Source: Streptomyces brevispora (GTDB lineage Bacteria; Actinomycetota; Actinomycetes; Streptomycetales; Streptomycetaceae). Taken from it: DNA of 64,000 bases. Position numbers and translations under genes: made by a program. The notes beneath the pieces were generated by a model. The model was given only the letters and a program-made list of their open reading frames with translations. It was not told the DNA's origin and searched no databases. Below are positions 28,534 through 37,112 of this stretch, one piece after another (within the stretch, counting starts at the first letter, position 1; every line of letters starts with the position of its first letter). The stretch spans positions 1,612,001 through 1,676,000 of the forward strand of contig NZ_VIWW01000001.1 in NCBI RefSeq assembly GCF_007829885.1. The letters are read 5' to 3'.

Positions 28534-29679
28534 TCAGGATTTGCGTGACAACAGCAGCAGTGCCCGGTCGTCGTTGACGTCCTTGGCGCACGCCTCGATG
28601 AGGTGCCAGGCCGCGCCCTCGAAGCCCGTCGAGACATAGCGGTCGGCCTCGCCGGTCAGCCGGTCGATGCCCTCCGCCATGTCCCGGTCGGACGTCTCCA
28701 CCAGTCCGTCGGTGAACAGCATCAGCACGTCCCCGGGGGCCAGCGAGCCCTTCACGGCGTCGAACTGCGCCCCGTCGTACACCCCGAGCAGGGGACCCCC
28801 CGCGGCCTTCTCCTCCCACCGGCCGCTGCCGGCGTGGAGCTGGAGGGCGGGGGGATGGCCTGCCGAGAGGATTTCGTAGTCGCCCGATTCGAGGTCCAGG
28901 ACCAGATGGATCGAGGTGGCGAAGCCCTCGTCCCAGTCCTGCCGCAGCAGATAGCCGTTGGCGGCGGGCAGGAAGCCGTGCGGCGGCAGCGATCCGAGGA
29001 GCCCGCCGAAGGCGCCGGACAGCAGCAGGGCACGGGAGCCCGCGTCCATGCCCTTGCCCGACACATCGGTGAGCACGGCCTCCAGGGTGCGGCCGCCGTT
29101 GGTGCGGGCCGCGACGACGAAGTCGCCGGAGAAGGACTGCCCGCCCGCCGGGCGCAGCGACATCTCCCGGTGCCAGCCCTGCGGGAGCCGGGGCAGCGCA
29201 CTCTGGACCCGGATGCGTTCGCGCAGGTCGAAGAGCATCGTGCCGCCGCGTCGCCACGGCACGCCGACCCTGGCCCGGAACTGGGCGAGCACCAGCCCGA
29301 AGAAGCCGCAGGCCGCGACCGTCAGCACGGTTCCGGGGGTGACCCCGACCGTGCCGTCCTTGAACGGGCCGAGCCAGATGGACTCGACGATCAGGGCCGT
29401 GGCGGCGGCCGCGTACAGGCCGAGCAGGCTGGCGGGCCGCAGCAGCAGGCCGCCCGCGACGATCGGCAGGACGAGTGCGGCCGGTGAGCACCACACGGGG
29501 TTGAGGAGAGTGCCGCAGGTGATGGCCGGGATGACCATCAGCAGGGCGGCCAGGGCGATCCAGTCGGAGCCGTCACCGCGGAAGTAGTCGACTCCGGATC
29601 TGCGCAGCGTGCTGCGTACCCGGTGTGCCGATTTCCTCAATCGGGCCGGGTATGTCTCTGCTCCTGCGCGTCGGGCCAT
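28534..29679 (-). CDS. Membrane-bound SpoIIE/PP2C-type serine phosphatase
   Basis: A 381-residue protein from ATG 29679; the frame is open further upstream but that part is shadow sequence of the divergent gene. Residues 1-140 hold a basic N-terminus and four or five transmembrane helices. The rest is a PP2C-like SpoIIE phosphatase domain with metal-ligand motifs SGDFVVAA, VLTDVSGKGMDA and AGHPPALQL, and DVLMLFTDGLVE near the end. In Streptomyces such enzymes dephosphorylate anti-anti-sigma factors and so control alternative sigma factors. No anti-sigma gene is nearby, so the target is unknown. There is no PAS or GAF sensor domain; the membrane part may sense. Confidence 0.9.
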   Translation of the reverse strand: MARRAGAETYPARLRKSAHRVRSTLRRSGVDYFRGDGSDWIALAALLMVIPAITCGTLLNPVWCSPAALVLPIVAGGLLLRPASLLGLYAAAATALIVESIWLGPFKDGTVGVTPGTVLTVAACGFFGLVLAQFRARVGVPWRRGGTMLFDLRERIRVQSALPRLPQGWHREMSLRPAGGQSFSGDFVVAARTNGGRTLEAVLTDVSGKGMDAGSRALLLSGAFGGLLGSLPPHGFLPAANGYLLRQDWDEGFATSIHLVLDLESGDYEILSAGHPPALQLHAGSGRWEEKAAGGPLLGVYDGAQFDAVKGSLAPGDVLMLFTDGLVETSDRDMAEGIDRLTGEADRYVSTGFEGAAWHLIEACAKDVNDDRALLLLSRKS

Positions 29680-29785
29680 TGCGGGGACCTTATCCACCCG
29701 ACGGCCTTCGGTGCAGGGGGACCCCTGTGACAATGCGTTCGAAAACGGGTCGCTCGGCCGCCGTCGCCCCTGGTAGGAATGGCAT

Positions 29786-31018
29786 ATGACTACAGAGCTC
29801 CGCGTATTGCAGCCGTCCGAATGGAACGAATGGTTCGAGTGCCTGGAGCTCGCCTTCGGAGGGGTGGCCGAGGCTCCCGAGGAGCGCGAGCTGGTGGAGT
29901 CGCTGACCGAGCACGAGCGGTCGTTGGGGGTTTGGGACGGCACGGATGTGGTGGCCACGTCAGGGGCTTTCAGCTTCCGGCTGGCCGTGCCGGGCGGGGC
30001 CCTGGTGCCGGCCGCGGGTGTGACGATGGTGAGTGTCGCCGCCACGCACCGCAGGCGTGGGCTGCTGACCTCGATGATGCGCCGCCAGCTCGACGACGTT
30101 CGGGCGCTGGGTGAGCCGATCGCCGTGCTCACGGCGTCGGAGCCGGCGATCTACGGCCGCTACGGGTACGGGGCGGCGAGCCGCCAGATGTCCCTGACGA
30201 TCGACACGGACCGGGTGCGGCTGAACGTTCCGGAGGGTACGGACGAGGTCCGGCTGCGGTACGCGAAGAAGGACGAGGCGGTCGCGGCGTGCGAGAGCGT
30301 GTACGCGCGTCTGGTGCCGGGCCGGCCCGGCACTCCGGCCCACGGTCCGGGCTGGGAGCGCAAGTCGCTCGTCGATCCGGTGAGTTCACGGCAGGGCGGT
30401 TCGGCGTTGCAGTGCCTGCTGGCCGAGCGGGACGGGGAGGTGGTGGGCTACACGACGTACCACATCAAACCGGAATGGGAGGCGTCGGGCCCCAAGGGCC
30501 GGATCGTGGTGGGCGATCTGGCGGCGCTGGATCCCGCGGGGTACGCGGCGCTGTGGCGGTTCCTCTTCGCGATCGACCTGACGTCGACGGTCGAGGCACG
30601 CAACCGGCCGGCGGACGACGCGGTGCTGCATCTGGTATCGGACGTACGGCGCTGCGAGATCCGGATCCGGGACTCGCTCCATGTGCGGCTGGTTGACGTG
30701 GGCGCGGCACTGGAGGCGCGGAGCTACCGGGCGCCGATGGATGTGGTGTTCGAGATCGAGGACGCGTTCTGCCCCTGGAACGAGGGGCGTTGGCGGCTGA
30801 CGGCCGACGCGAAGGGCGGTGCGTCGTGCAAGCGCACCGAGGAGGCGGCAGATCTGGCGCTGTCGGTGCGGGAGCTGGGGTCCGCGTATCTGGGCGGCGA
30901 GTCGATGGGCGCGCTGGCCCTGGCCGGGCGGGTGCGGGAGCTTCGGGCGGGGGCGGTGGCGGAGGTGTCGTCGGCGTTCCTGTCGGACGTGGCGCCGTGG
31001 CTGCCGCGGGGGTTCTGA
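29786..31018 (+). CDS. Eis-like GNAT N-acetyltransferase
   Basis: A 410-residue protein with an N-terminal GNAT domain (acetyl-CoA motif VSVAATHRRRGLLTSMMRR at about 77-95), a second GNAT-like domain, and a C-terminal sterol-carrier-protein-like domain. This is the three-domain layout of Eis (enhanced intracellular survival), a hexameric acetyltransferase that can modify aminoglycosides or peptides at several amines. The C-terminal carboxylate required in Eis corresponds to the final Phe (PRGF). It diverges from the phosphatase gene. The substrate in Streptomyces is unknown, and resistance to aminoglycosides cannot be assumed. Confidence 0.9.
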   Translation: MTTELRVLQPSEWNEWFECLELAFGGVAEAPEERELVESLTEHERSLGVWDGTDVVATSGAFSFRLAVPGGALVPAAGVTMVSVAATHRRRGLLTSMMRRQLDDVRALGEPIAVLTASEPAIYGRYGYGAASRQMSLTIDTDRVRLNVPEGTDEVRLRYAKKDEAVAACESVYARLVPGRPGTPAHGPGWERKSLVDPVSSRQGGSALQCLLAERDGEVVGYTTYHIKPEWEASGPKGRIVVGDLAALDPAGYAALWRFLFAIDLTSTVEARNRPADDAVLHLVSDVRRCEIRIRDSLHVRLVDVGAALEARSYRAPMDVVFEIEDAFCPWNEGRWRLTADAKGGASCKRTEEAADLALSVRELGSAYLGGESMGALALAGRVRELRAGAVAEVSSAFLSDVAPWLPRGF

Positions 31019-31046
31019 GGTTCCGGGGCTTCCCGCGGTCGGTTTC

Positions 31047-31183
31047 GTCCTCAGCGCCGGACTGGCTGGAAATCAAGCCCGTCCGGCGCCTTGAGGACGT
31101 CAGCGGCCCGTCCGGCGCTTGAGGACACAGAGAGCCCTGTCCGGCGCTCGAGGACACCGGGAGCCCGTCCGGCGCATGAGGAC
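31047..31183. repeat. Interspersed repeat family: four direct copies and one inverted copy
   Basis: A 21-22-bp core (GCCCGTCCGGCGCTTGAGGAC with small changes) occurs at 31077, 31106, 31134 and 31163, with period 28-29 bp. An inverted copy lies at 31047-31068. The core is a known high-copy intergenic sequence in Streptomyces genomes. The inverted pair could fold into a terminator for the acetyltransferase gene ending at 31018, and the GCCGGAC core recurs in the hairpin after pepN at 44998-45041. Confidence 0.85.
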
Positions 31184-31193
31184 GCGGGTGCGG

Positions 31194-32003
31194 TCAGTGG
31201 GACTGGCATCCCGGGCACCAGAACAGGTTGCGGGAGGCCAGGTCCGCCGTGCGGATCTCCGTGCCGCAGATGTGGCACGCCTGCCGGGCGCGCCGGTAGA
31301 CGTACACCTCGCCGCCGTGGTCGTCCACCCGCGGCGGGCGGCCCATCGCCTCGGGCAGGTGCGCGGGGCGGACCGTGTCGATGCGGTTGTTGCGTACGCC
31401 CTCGCGCATCAGCTCGCCCAGGTCCGCCCAGATCGCGTCCCACTCGCGGCGTGTGAGGTCCCTGCCGGGCCGGTACGGGTCGATGCCGTGCCGGAACAGC
31501 ACCTCCGCGCGGTACACGTTGCCCACGCCCGCGACGACCCTCTGGTCCATCAGCAGGGCGGCGACGGTGATCCGGCTCCGGGAGATCCGCAGCCACGCGC
31601 GCTCGCCGTCCTCGTCGGAGCGCAGCGGGTCGGGGCCCAGCCGGTCGTGTATCGCCTGCTTCTCGGCGTCGGTGATCAGTGCGCAGGTGGTGGGGCCGCG
31701 CAGATCCGCGTGGTGCTCGTCGGTCAGCAGGCGCAGCCGGACCGTGTCGGTGGGCGGCGGGGCCGGGGCCGTACCGAATCCCAGCTTGCCGAACAGGCCG
31801 AGGTGGACATGGACCCAGCCGGTCCCCTCGAAGCCGAGGAAGAGGTGCTTGCCGTGCGCGTCCACCGCGTCGAGCACCCGGCCGTCGAGCAGGACGGCAC
31901 TGTCGGAGAACTTGCCCTGCGGGCTGCTCACCCGCACCGGCCGGCCGGCGAACCTGTCCCGGTGGTCCGCCGCGAGGCGGTGGATCGTGTGTCCCTCGGG
32001 CAC
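31194..32003 (-). CDS. Fpg/Nei family DNA glycosylase (Nei type)
   Basis: A 269-residue base-excision repair enzyme. The catalytic N-terminus is Pro2-Glu3 in PEGHTIHRLA, the form seen in actinobacterial Nei. The HGKHLFLGF strand carries the conserved Lys, and the C-terminal zinc finger has CHIC and CPGC pairs. The helix-two-turn-helix DVVAGVGN-type motif reads VVAGVGNVYRAEVLF. It removes oxidised pyrimidines or purines and nicks by beta/delta elimination. It lies directly downstream of rpiB, with a hairpin between them at 32043-32073. Confidence 0.92.
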   Translation of the reverse strand: MPEGHTIHRLAADHRDRFAGRPVRVSSPQGKFSDSAVLLDGRVLDAVDAHGKHLFLGFEGTGWVHVHLGLFGKLGFGTAPAPPPTDTVRLRLLTDEHHADLRGPTTCALITDAEKQAIHDRLGPDPLRSDEDGERAWLRISRSRITVAALLMDQRVVAGVGNVYRAEVLFRHGIDPYRPGRDLTRREWDAIWADLGELMREGVRNNRIDTVRPAHLPEAMGRPPRVDDHGGEVYVYRRARQACHICGTEIRTADLASRNLFWCPGCQSH

Positions 32004-32042
32004 GGCGGCGGCTCTCCTGGGTAAGGCGGTGGCGCGGACATG

Positions 32043-32073
32043 GCTGTGCCGCCGGGGGCGCCGGCGGCACAGC
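32043..32073 (-). terminator. Terminator of rpiB
   Basis: Perfect 13-bp arms (GCTGTGCCGCCGG and complement) with a 5-nt loop, 15 bp after the rpiB stop. Confidence 0.85.
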
Positions 32074-32087
32074 GGGAAGTGAGGCGG

Positions 32088-32576
32088 TCAGCCCTGCTGC
32101 GGGTGGTGGGCCGGGACCGGGGGGAGCTCGCCGGTGTTCTCGTACGCCGTGAGCATCGCGATGCGGCGGGAGTGCCGCTCCTCGCCGGAGTACGGGGTGG
32201 TGAGGAAGATCTCGACGAACTTCGTGCACTCCTCCTCCGTGTGCATCCGGCCGCCGATGGAGATCACGTTGGCGTCGTTGTGCTCGCGGCCCAGCGCGGC
32301 GGTCTGCTCGCTCCAGGCGAGTGCGGCGCGGACGCCCTTGACCTTGTTCGCGGCCATCTGCTCGCCGTTGCCGGAGCCGCCGATGACGATGCCGAGGCTG
32401 TCCGGGTCGGCGGCCGTCTTCTCGGCGGCGCGCAGGCAGAACGGCGGATAGTCGTCCTGGGCGTCATAGATGTGGGGACCACAGTCGACGGCCTCGTGGC
32501 CTTGGGCCTTGAGCCACTCGACGAGGTGGTTCTTGAGTTCGTAACCGGCATGGTCGGAGCCGAGGTACACGCGCAT
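32088..32576 (-). CDS. rpiB: Ribose-5-phosphate isomerase B
   Basis: A 162-residue enzyme starting at ATG 32576 (MRVYLGSDHAGYELK), with no strong Shine-Dalgarno; the longer open frame is not family sequence. It interconverts ribulose 5-phosphate and ribose 5-phosphate in the pentose phosphate pathway. The catalytic loop reads GGSGNGEQMAANK. As in the mycobacterial enzyme, a Glu in GEQ acts as base where E. coli RpiB has a Cys. The phosphate-binding Arg and His residues near HNDANVISIGGR are present. The C-terminus is slightly extended. Confidence 0.93.
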   Translation of the reverse strand: MRVYLGSDHAGYELKNHLVEWLKAQGHEAVDCGPHIYDAQDDYPPFCLRAAEKTAADPDSLGIVIGGSGNGEQMAANKVKGVRAALAWSEQTAALGREHNDANVISIGGRMHTEEECTKFVEIFLTTPYSGEERHSRRIAMLTAYENTGELPPVPAHHPQQG

Positions 32577-32805
32577 GGGAGGAGTGTGGCACGAGCTTCG
32601 CCGGGTAGCCGACGACGGGGTGCGGTGTGGCCCTGGTGTGCGGAGTCTGTGTGCGCGAAGCCGCTGAGGCGATGATCTTGTCAACGATGCGGAGGTAGGG
32701 GTTCCGCTTTCAGGGCCGGCCGGGCTTCAATACAACGCTCGCCGCTCACCACCGTGCGGCGGCGGGACACGCAACCGAGTGACCGACAACGTGAGGATTC
32801 AGTCC

Positions 32806-34266
32806 ATGACGTCGCAGACGACTCTGGCCGGACCGGGCCGGCCGCCCGAGGGACCGGACCGTTCGGACCGGACAGGGCCCGAGGAGGGGCTCCAGGCCGG
32901 TCTCAAGAACCGTCACCTCTCGATGATCGCGATCGGCGGCGTGATCGGAGCGGGCCTCTTCGTGGGTTCGAGCGCGGGCATCGCGGCCGCCGGACCCGCC
33001 ATCCTGCTGTCGTACGCGCTGGTCGGCCTGATGGTCGTCTTCGTGATGCGGATGCTCGGTGAGATGGCGGCCGCGCGTCCGGCGTCGGGTTCCTTCTCCG
33101 CCTACGCCGACCAGGCGCTGGGCCGCTGGGCCGGATTCTCGATCGGCTGGCTCTACTGGTTCTTCTGGGTCGTGGTGCTCGCCGTCGAGGCCACGGCGGG
33201 TGCCAAGATCCTGGAGAACTGGGTGCCGGGCGTCCCGCAGTGGGCTTGGGCGCTGATCGTGATGCTGGTGCTGACCGCGACGAACCTGGTCTCTGTCGGC
33301 TCGTACGGCGAGTTCGAGTTCTGGTTCGCCGGGATCAAGGTGGTCGCGATCGGCGCCTTCGTGCTCATCGGTCTGCTCGCCGTCTTCGGCGTGCTGCCCG
33401 GTTCGGACAACGCCGGTTCGGGGCTGGCCCATCTCACCGACACCGGCGGCTTCTTCCCCAAGGGGCCGGGCGCCATCCTCACCGGGGTGCTGATGGTGGT
33501 CTTCTCCTTCATGGGCAGCGAGATCGTGACGCTGGCGGCCGGCGAGTCGGAGAATCCGCAGCGCGCCGTCCAGAAGGCCACCAACAGCGTGATCTGGCGG
33601 ATCGCCGTCTTCTACCTGGGCTCGATCCTCGTCGTGCTGACCCTGCTCCCGTGGAACGACCCGTCGATCCTCGAAAAGGGCAGCTACGTCGCCGCGCTCG
33701 ACTCGATCGGCATCCCGCACGCCGGTCAGGTGATGGACGTCATCGTGCTGACGGCCGTCCTGTCCTGCCTCAACTCCGGCCTCTACACGGCCTCCCGGAT
33801 GGCCTTCTCGCTCGGCCACCGCGGTGACGCCCCGAAGGCGTTCGCCCGGACCAACAAGCGGGGCGTGCCGCAGGCGGCCATCCTCTCCTCGGTCGTCTTC
33901 GGCTTCGTCGCCGTCTTCTTCAACTACCAGTGGCCGGACACCGTCTTCGCGTTCCTGCTGAACTCCTCCGGCGCGGTCGCCCTGTTCGTCTGGCTGGTCA
34001 TCTGCTTCACCCAGCTGCGGATGCGCGCCATCATCCTGCGCGAGTCGCCCGAGAAGCTGGTCGTTCGGATGTGGCTCTTCCCGTATCTGACCTGGGCGAC
34101 CATCGCGATGATCTCGTTCGTACTGGTCTACATGCTGACCGACGACGCGGGACGCGAGCAGGTGCTGCTCTCGCTGCTGGTCGCGGTCCTGGTGGTGGCC
34201 GTCTCGCTGGTGCGCGAGGCGCGCCGGCGCCGCGGCGACGTCCCGGCCGGGACCGTCGACAGTTGA
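32806..34266 (+). CDS. Amino acid permease (APC superfamily, GabP/AroP-like), copy 1
   Basis: A 486-residue, 12-helix transporter. I choose ATG 32806 because GTGAGGA lies 8 nt upstream; an in-frame GTG at 32779 lacks a ribosome-binding site. The first helix carries the substrate-site signature GGVIGAGLFVGSSAGIAAAG, and LGEMAAARPASGSFSAYAD follows. It is closest in pattern to the amino-acid transporter (AAT) branch for gamma-aminobutyrate, aromatic or neutral amino acids. The N-terminal 40 residues are disordered. A close relative lies at 35441, separated by bioY on the opposite strand. A perfect-stem terminator follows at 34389. Confidence 0.9.
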   Translation: MTSQTTLAGPGRPPEGPDRSDRTGPEEGLQAGLKNRHLSMIAIGGVIGAGLFVGSSAGIAAAGPAILLSYALVGLMVVFVMRMLGEMAAARPASGSFSAYADQALGRWAGFSIGWLYWFFWVVVLAVEATAGAKILENWVPGVPQWAWALIVMLVLTATNLVSVGSYGEFEFWFAGIKVVAIGAFVLIGLLAVFGVLPGSDNAGSGLAHLTDTGGFFPKGPGAILTGVLMVVFSFMGSEIVTLAAGESENPQRAVQKATNSVIWRIAVFYLGSILVVLTLLPWNDPSILEKGSYVAALDSIGIPHAGQVMDVIVLTAVLSCLNSGLYTASRMAFSLGHRGDAPKAFARTNKRGVPQAAILSSVVFGFVAVFFNYQWPDTVFAFLLNSSGAVALFVWLVICFTQLRMRAIILRESPEKLVVRMWLFPYLTWATIAMISFVLVYMLTDDAGREQVLLSLLVAVLVVAVSLVREARRRRGDVPAGTVDS

Positions 34267-34388
34267 TGTCCCCCGCCTGACCGGGGCCGTCGTACCGCTC
34301 GCGTGCGGATCGCTCGCCGTGCACCGTTCACCGGACTTCTCCTCAGGCGGCGGGACCGCACCGAGGGCTTCCCCGACGCGCGGACACA

Positions 34389-34439
34389 CGAAGAGGCTCG
34401 CCGGTCTGGTGTCGCACTGCGACCCGGCGAGCCTCTTCG
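34389..34439. terminator. Bidirectional terminator between permease copy 1 and bioY
   Basis: Perfect 16-bp arms (CGAAGAGGCTCGCCGG and complement) with a 19-nt loop, between the stops at 34266 and 34455. Confidence 0.85.
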
Positions 34440-34454
34440 AAGGGCGTTACGGCA

Positions 34455-35051
34455 TCAGCCGCGACGGCCGACGAGCCTCCAGGACGCGGGCAGCGCGCCC
34501 ATGGCGAGCGCAGCCTTGAGCGCGTCGCCGAGCAGGAACGGCGTCAGGCCGGCCGCGATCGCGGCGCTCGCCGACATGCCGGTGGACAGCGCCAGGTAGG
34601 GCACGCCGACCGCGTAGATGATCGCCGAGCCGAGCACCATGGTGCCCGCCGTACGCAGCACGGAGCGGTCGCCGCCGCGGCGGGCGAGGCCGCCGACCAC
34701 GGTGGCGGCGAGCAGCATGCCGAGCACATAGCCGAACGAGGCACCGCCCGCGCCGGAGCTGCCGGCCGAGAACCACGGCATGCCCGCCATGCCGACGAGC
34801 GCGTACACGGCGAGGGCGAGGAAGCCGCGGCGGGCGCCGAGCGCGGTGCCGACGAGGAGCGCGGCGAAGGTCTGGCCGGTGACCGGGACCGGGGAGCCGG
34901 GGACCGGCACGGCGATCTGGGCGGCTATGCCGGTGAGCGCGGCGCCGCCGAGCACCAGGGCGGTGTCCACCGCGTAGCGGTGCCGGGCGGCGGGCAGCAG
35001 GTCGGCGAGGACCGCTCCGGTACGGACGGGGGCGGCGGCAGCAGTGCTCAT
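34455..35051 (-). CDS. bioY: Biotin transporter BioY (S component)
   Basis: A 198-residue membrane protein of about six helices and the substrate-binding subunit of the biotin ECF transporter. The conserved region PVPGSPVPVTGQTFAALLVG (about 48-67) and the GYVLG motif in the fourth helix are diagnostic. It works with a shared energising module (EcfA/EcfA'/EcfT) that is not in the window, so it is either solitary-type or uses unlinked components. GGAG lies 7 nt before ATG 35051. It sits between two amino-acid permeases on the opposite strand and is unrelated in function to them. Confidence 0.92.
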   Translation of the reverse strand: MSTAAAAPVRTGAVLADLLPAARHRYAVDTALVLGGAALTGIAAQIAVPVPGSPVPVTGQTFAALLVGTALGARRGFLALAVYALVGMAGMPWFSAGSSGAGGASFGYVLGMLLAATVVGGLARRGGDRSVLRTAGTMVLGSAIIYAVGVPYLALSTGMSASAAIAAGLTPFLLGDALKAALAMGALPASWRLVGRRG

Positions 35052-35440
35052 CGGGACTCCGCGAGGTGAGGGCAGGGTGGGGACAGGGCTGAGCCTGACG
35101 TTAGCCGACGGAGCAATGCTCGATCACCGTCAGCGGCCCACAAAGCGGCGGTTGAGGGATTGGTGGGATTCATACAAGGAACGGCACGCAATCATCCTCG
35201 GGCGTGACACTCGTCACTGAGGTGAGAGGGGATCAGCCACCCGCGGACCGAGTAGGGCGCCGGGATTCGACTGTCGATTCCCTCTAAAAGGCCGATCCGC
35301 GCGAGAGACCCGCTCCACGCGGTGGTGTGTGCGCCTCGTGTGAGCATGGTGACCGTATAACGGACATCCGTTCCGTCTGAGCGATGTGCGTGTTCAGACT
35401 GGTACACATCCCCCAGTCACCGAACGAACAGAGCTCGTCC
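35052..35440. other. Intergenic region between bioY and permease copy 2
   Basis: 389 bp between divergent genes. It holds a perfect 14-bp palindrome, AACGGACATCCGTT, at 35359-35372 (69 bp before the permease start) and a smaller GTGAC/GTCAC dyad at 35203-35216. I see no gene in it. Both promoters should be here, but no clear hexamers stand out. Confidence 0.55.
35359..35372 (+). promoter_or_regulatory. Palindrome upstream of permease copy 2
   Basis: AACGGA-CA-TCCGTT is a perfect dyad, 69 bp before the ATG at 35441. It is a candidate operator for the permease; the regulator is unknown. Confidence 0.4.
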
Positions 35441-36889
35441 ATGCCTCGGACCTCCGTGCCTCCCCCCACCGGCACCCCGGCCGCCACCTCCGACAACGGG
35501 ACCGATTCGGCCCTCACCCACGGACTCAAACAGCGCCATCTGTCGATGATCGCCCTCGGCGGTGTCATCGGCGCCGGACTGTTCGTCGGCTCCGGCGCGG
35601 GTATCGCCGCGGCCGGCCCCTCGGTCGTCATCGCGTACGCCGTCTCCGGGCTGCTGGTCATGCTCGTGATGCGGATGCTCGGCGAGATGTCGGCGGCCAA
35701 TCCGGCATCCGGTTCCTTCTCCGTGCACGCCGAGCGGGCGATAGGCCCATGGGCGGGGTTCACGGCGGGCTGGGCGTTCTGGGTGCTGCTCTGCGTCGCC
35801 GTCGGCCTCGAGGGGATCGGTGCGGCGAAGATCGTCACCGGCTGGCTGCCCGGGACTCCGGAGTGGGCCTGGGTGGCGCTGTTCATGGTGGTGTTCCTGG
35901 GGACGAACCTGGCCTCGGTGACGAAGTTCGGCGAGTTCGAGTTCTGGTTCGCCGCGCTCAAGGTCGTCGCGATCACACTGTTCCTGGTGCTGGGCGTGCT
36001 GGCGATCCTGGGAGTGCTCCCGGACACGGACGCCCCCGGCACCGCCAACCTCGACGGCGGGGGCGGCTTCATGCCGAACGGCTCCGAGGGGCTGGTCATC
36101 GGACTGCTCGCCTCCGTCTTCGCGTACGGCGGCCTGGAGACCGTCACCATCGCCGCGGCCGAGTCCGAGGACCCGGTGCGGGGTGTCGCGAAGGCCGTGC
36201 GGACGGCGATGTGGCGGATCGCGCTCTTCTACGTGGGCTCGATGGCGGTCATCGTCACGCTCGTCCCGTGGGACGACCCGAAGGTCGTGGAGGTCGGTCC
36301 CTTCTACGCGGCCCTGGACCACCTAGGCATCAGCGGCGCCGCCGAGATCATGAACGTGGTCATCCTGGTGGCCCTGCTCTCGGCGATGAACGCCAACGTC
36401 TACGGCGCCTCGCGCATGGCCTGCTCCCTGGTCGCCCGCGGCCAGGGCCCGAAGCGGCTCGGCAGGGTCTCGTCCGGCGTGCCGCGCGGCGCGGTCCTGG
36501 CCTCGTCCGCGTTCGGCTTCCTGTGCGTGCTGCTGAGCTACTGGCGCCCGGACGACGTGTTCCCCTGGCTGCTCAACATGACCGGCGCGGTGATCCTGGT
36601 CGTCTGGATCTTCATCGCCGTCTCCCAGCTGATCCTGCGCGGCCGGCTGGAGCGCGAGGAGCCGCAGAAGCTGGTGGTCCGGATGTGGCTGTTCCCGGCC
36701 CTGACGGTGGCGGCCCTCCTCGCCATGGCCGCCATCTTCTTCCTGATGCTCCGCCAGCCCGACACCCGCGACCAGCTGCTGGCGACGGGCGCGCTCACGG
36801 CGGTCCTGATCGCCATCGGCGTCGTACGGCAGCGGCGCTCCGGAGAAACAGGGACGACGGACGCGGGGAGCGCCCGGGCGCCCTCCTAG
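35441..36889 (+). CDS. Amino acid permease (APC superfamily), copy 2
   Basis: A 482-residue, 12-helix transporter from ATG 35441 (MPRTSVPP). The frame opens 19 codons earlier, but a Shine-Dalgarno-like GAG and the paralogue alignment favour 35441. It shares with copy 1 the first-helix signature GGVIGAGLFVGSGAGIAAAG and the C-terminal EPQKLVVRMWLFPALT. Differences in the middle helices (AYGGLETVTIAAAES for FMGSEIVTLAAGES) suggest another substrate. A 35-residue disordered N-terminus precedes the membrane domain. It is followed by the strongest terminator in the area. Confidence 0.9.
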   Translation: MPRTSVPPPTGTPAATSDNGTDSALTHGLKQRHLSMIALGGVIGAGLFVGSGAGIAAAGPSVVIAYAVSGLLVMLVMRMLGEMSAANPASGSFSVHAERAIGPWAGFTAGWAFWVLLCVAVGLEGIGAAKIVTGWLPGTPEWAWVALFMVVFLGTNLASVTKFGEFEFWFAALKVVAITLFLVLGVLAILGVLPDTDAPGTANLDGGGGFMPNGSEGLVIGLLASVFAYGGLETVTIAAAESEDPVRGVAKAVRTAMWRIALFYVGSMAVIVTLVPWDDPKVVEVGPFYAALDHLGISGAAEIMNVVILVALLSAMNANVYGASRMACSLVARGQGPKRLGRVSSGVPRGAVLASSAFGFLCVLLSYWRPDDVFPWLLNMTGAVILVVWIFIAVSQLILRGRLEREEPQKLVVRMWLFPALTVAALLAMAAIFFLMLRQPDTRDQLLATGALTAVLIAIGVVRQRRSGETGTTDAGSARAPS

Positions 36890-36904
36890 CCACCCGCTCC
36901 CGGT

Positions 36905-36942
36905 ACGCCGGGCGGGCCGGACCACTCCGGCCCGCCCGGCGT
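36905..36942 (+). terminator. Terminator of permease copy 2
   Basis: Perfect 17-bp arms (ACGCCGGGCGGGCCGGA and complement) with a 4-nt CCAC loop, 16 bp after the stop. Confidence 0.9.
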
Positions 36943-37062
36943 TCTCGTGCGCCCGGAAAGCCGGAAGGGCGGTCGCGAGGCTCCCCCGTGACCGCCTGCC
37001 CGGCCGGAGTCCTACGCCGAAGGGCTGATCCCCCCTCAGCGCTTACTGCTGTTAGCCTGCTC

Positions 37063-37079
37063 TTGCATATAGATTGCAA
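37063..37079 (+). promoter_or_regulatory. Predicted Nur (nickel-responsive Fur family) box of sodF
   Basis: TTGCAT-ATAGA-TTGCAA matches the Nur consensus reported for Streptomyces (TTGCAA-N5-TTGCAA type) at all but one base. It ends 33 bp before the sodF ATG, in a short AT-rich island. Nur with bound nickel is known to repress sodF in S. coelicolor, where the nickel enzyme SodN replaces it. Confidence 0.8.
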
Positions 37080-37112
37080 TAACAACAGGACGGCAGTTGG
37101 AGGGTTCGAACC

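Noticed and set aside
28514-28535. GAACCG/CGGTTC inverted repeat between antiporter and phosphatase genes
   Set aside because: Only 6-bp arms, and it touches the phosphatase stop codon. Too weak to call a terminator.
29771-29786. TAGGAAT as the -10 of a leaderless Eis-like transcript
   Set aside because: Spacing fits a leaderless start, but there is no acceptable -35 and the hexamer is imperfect.
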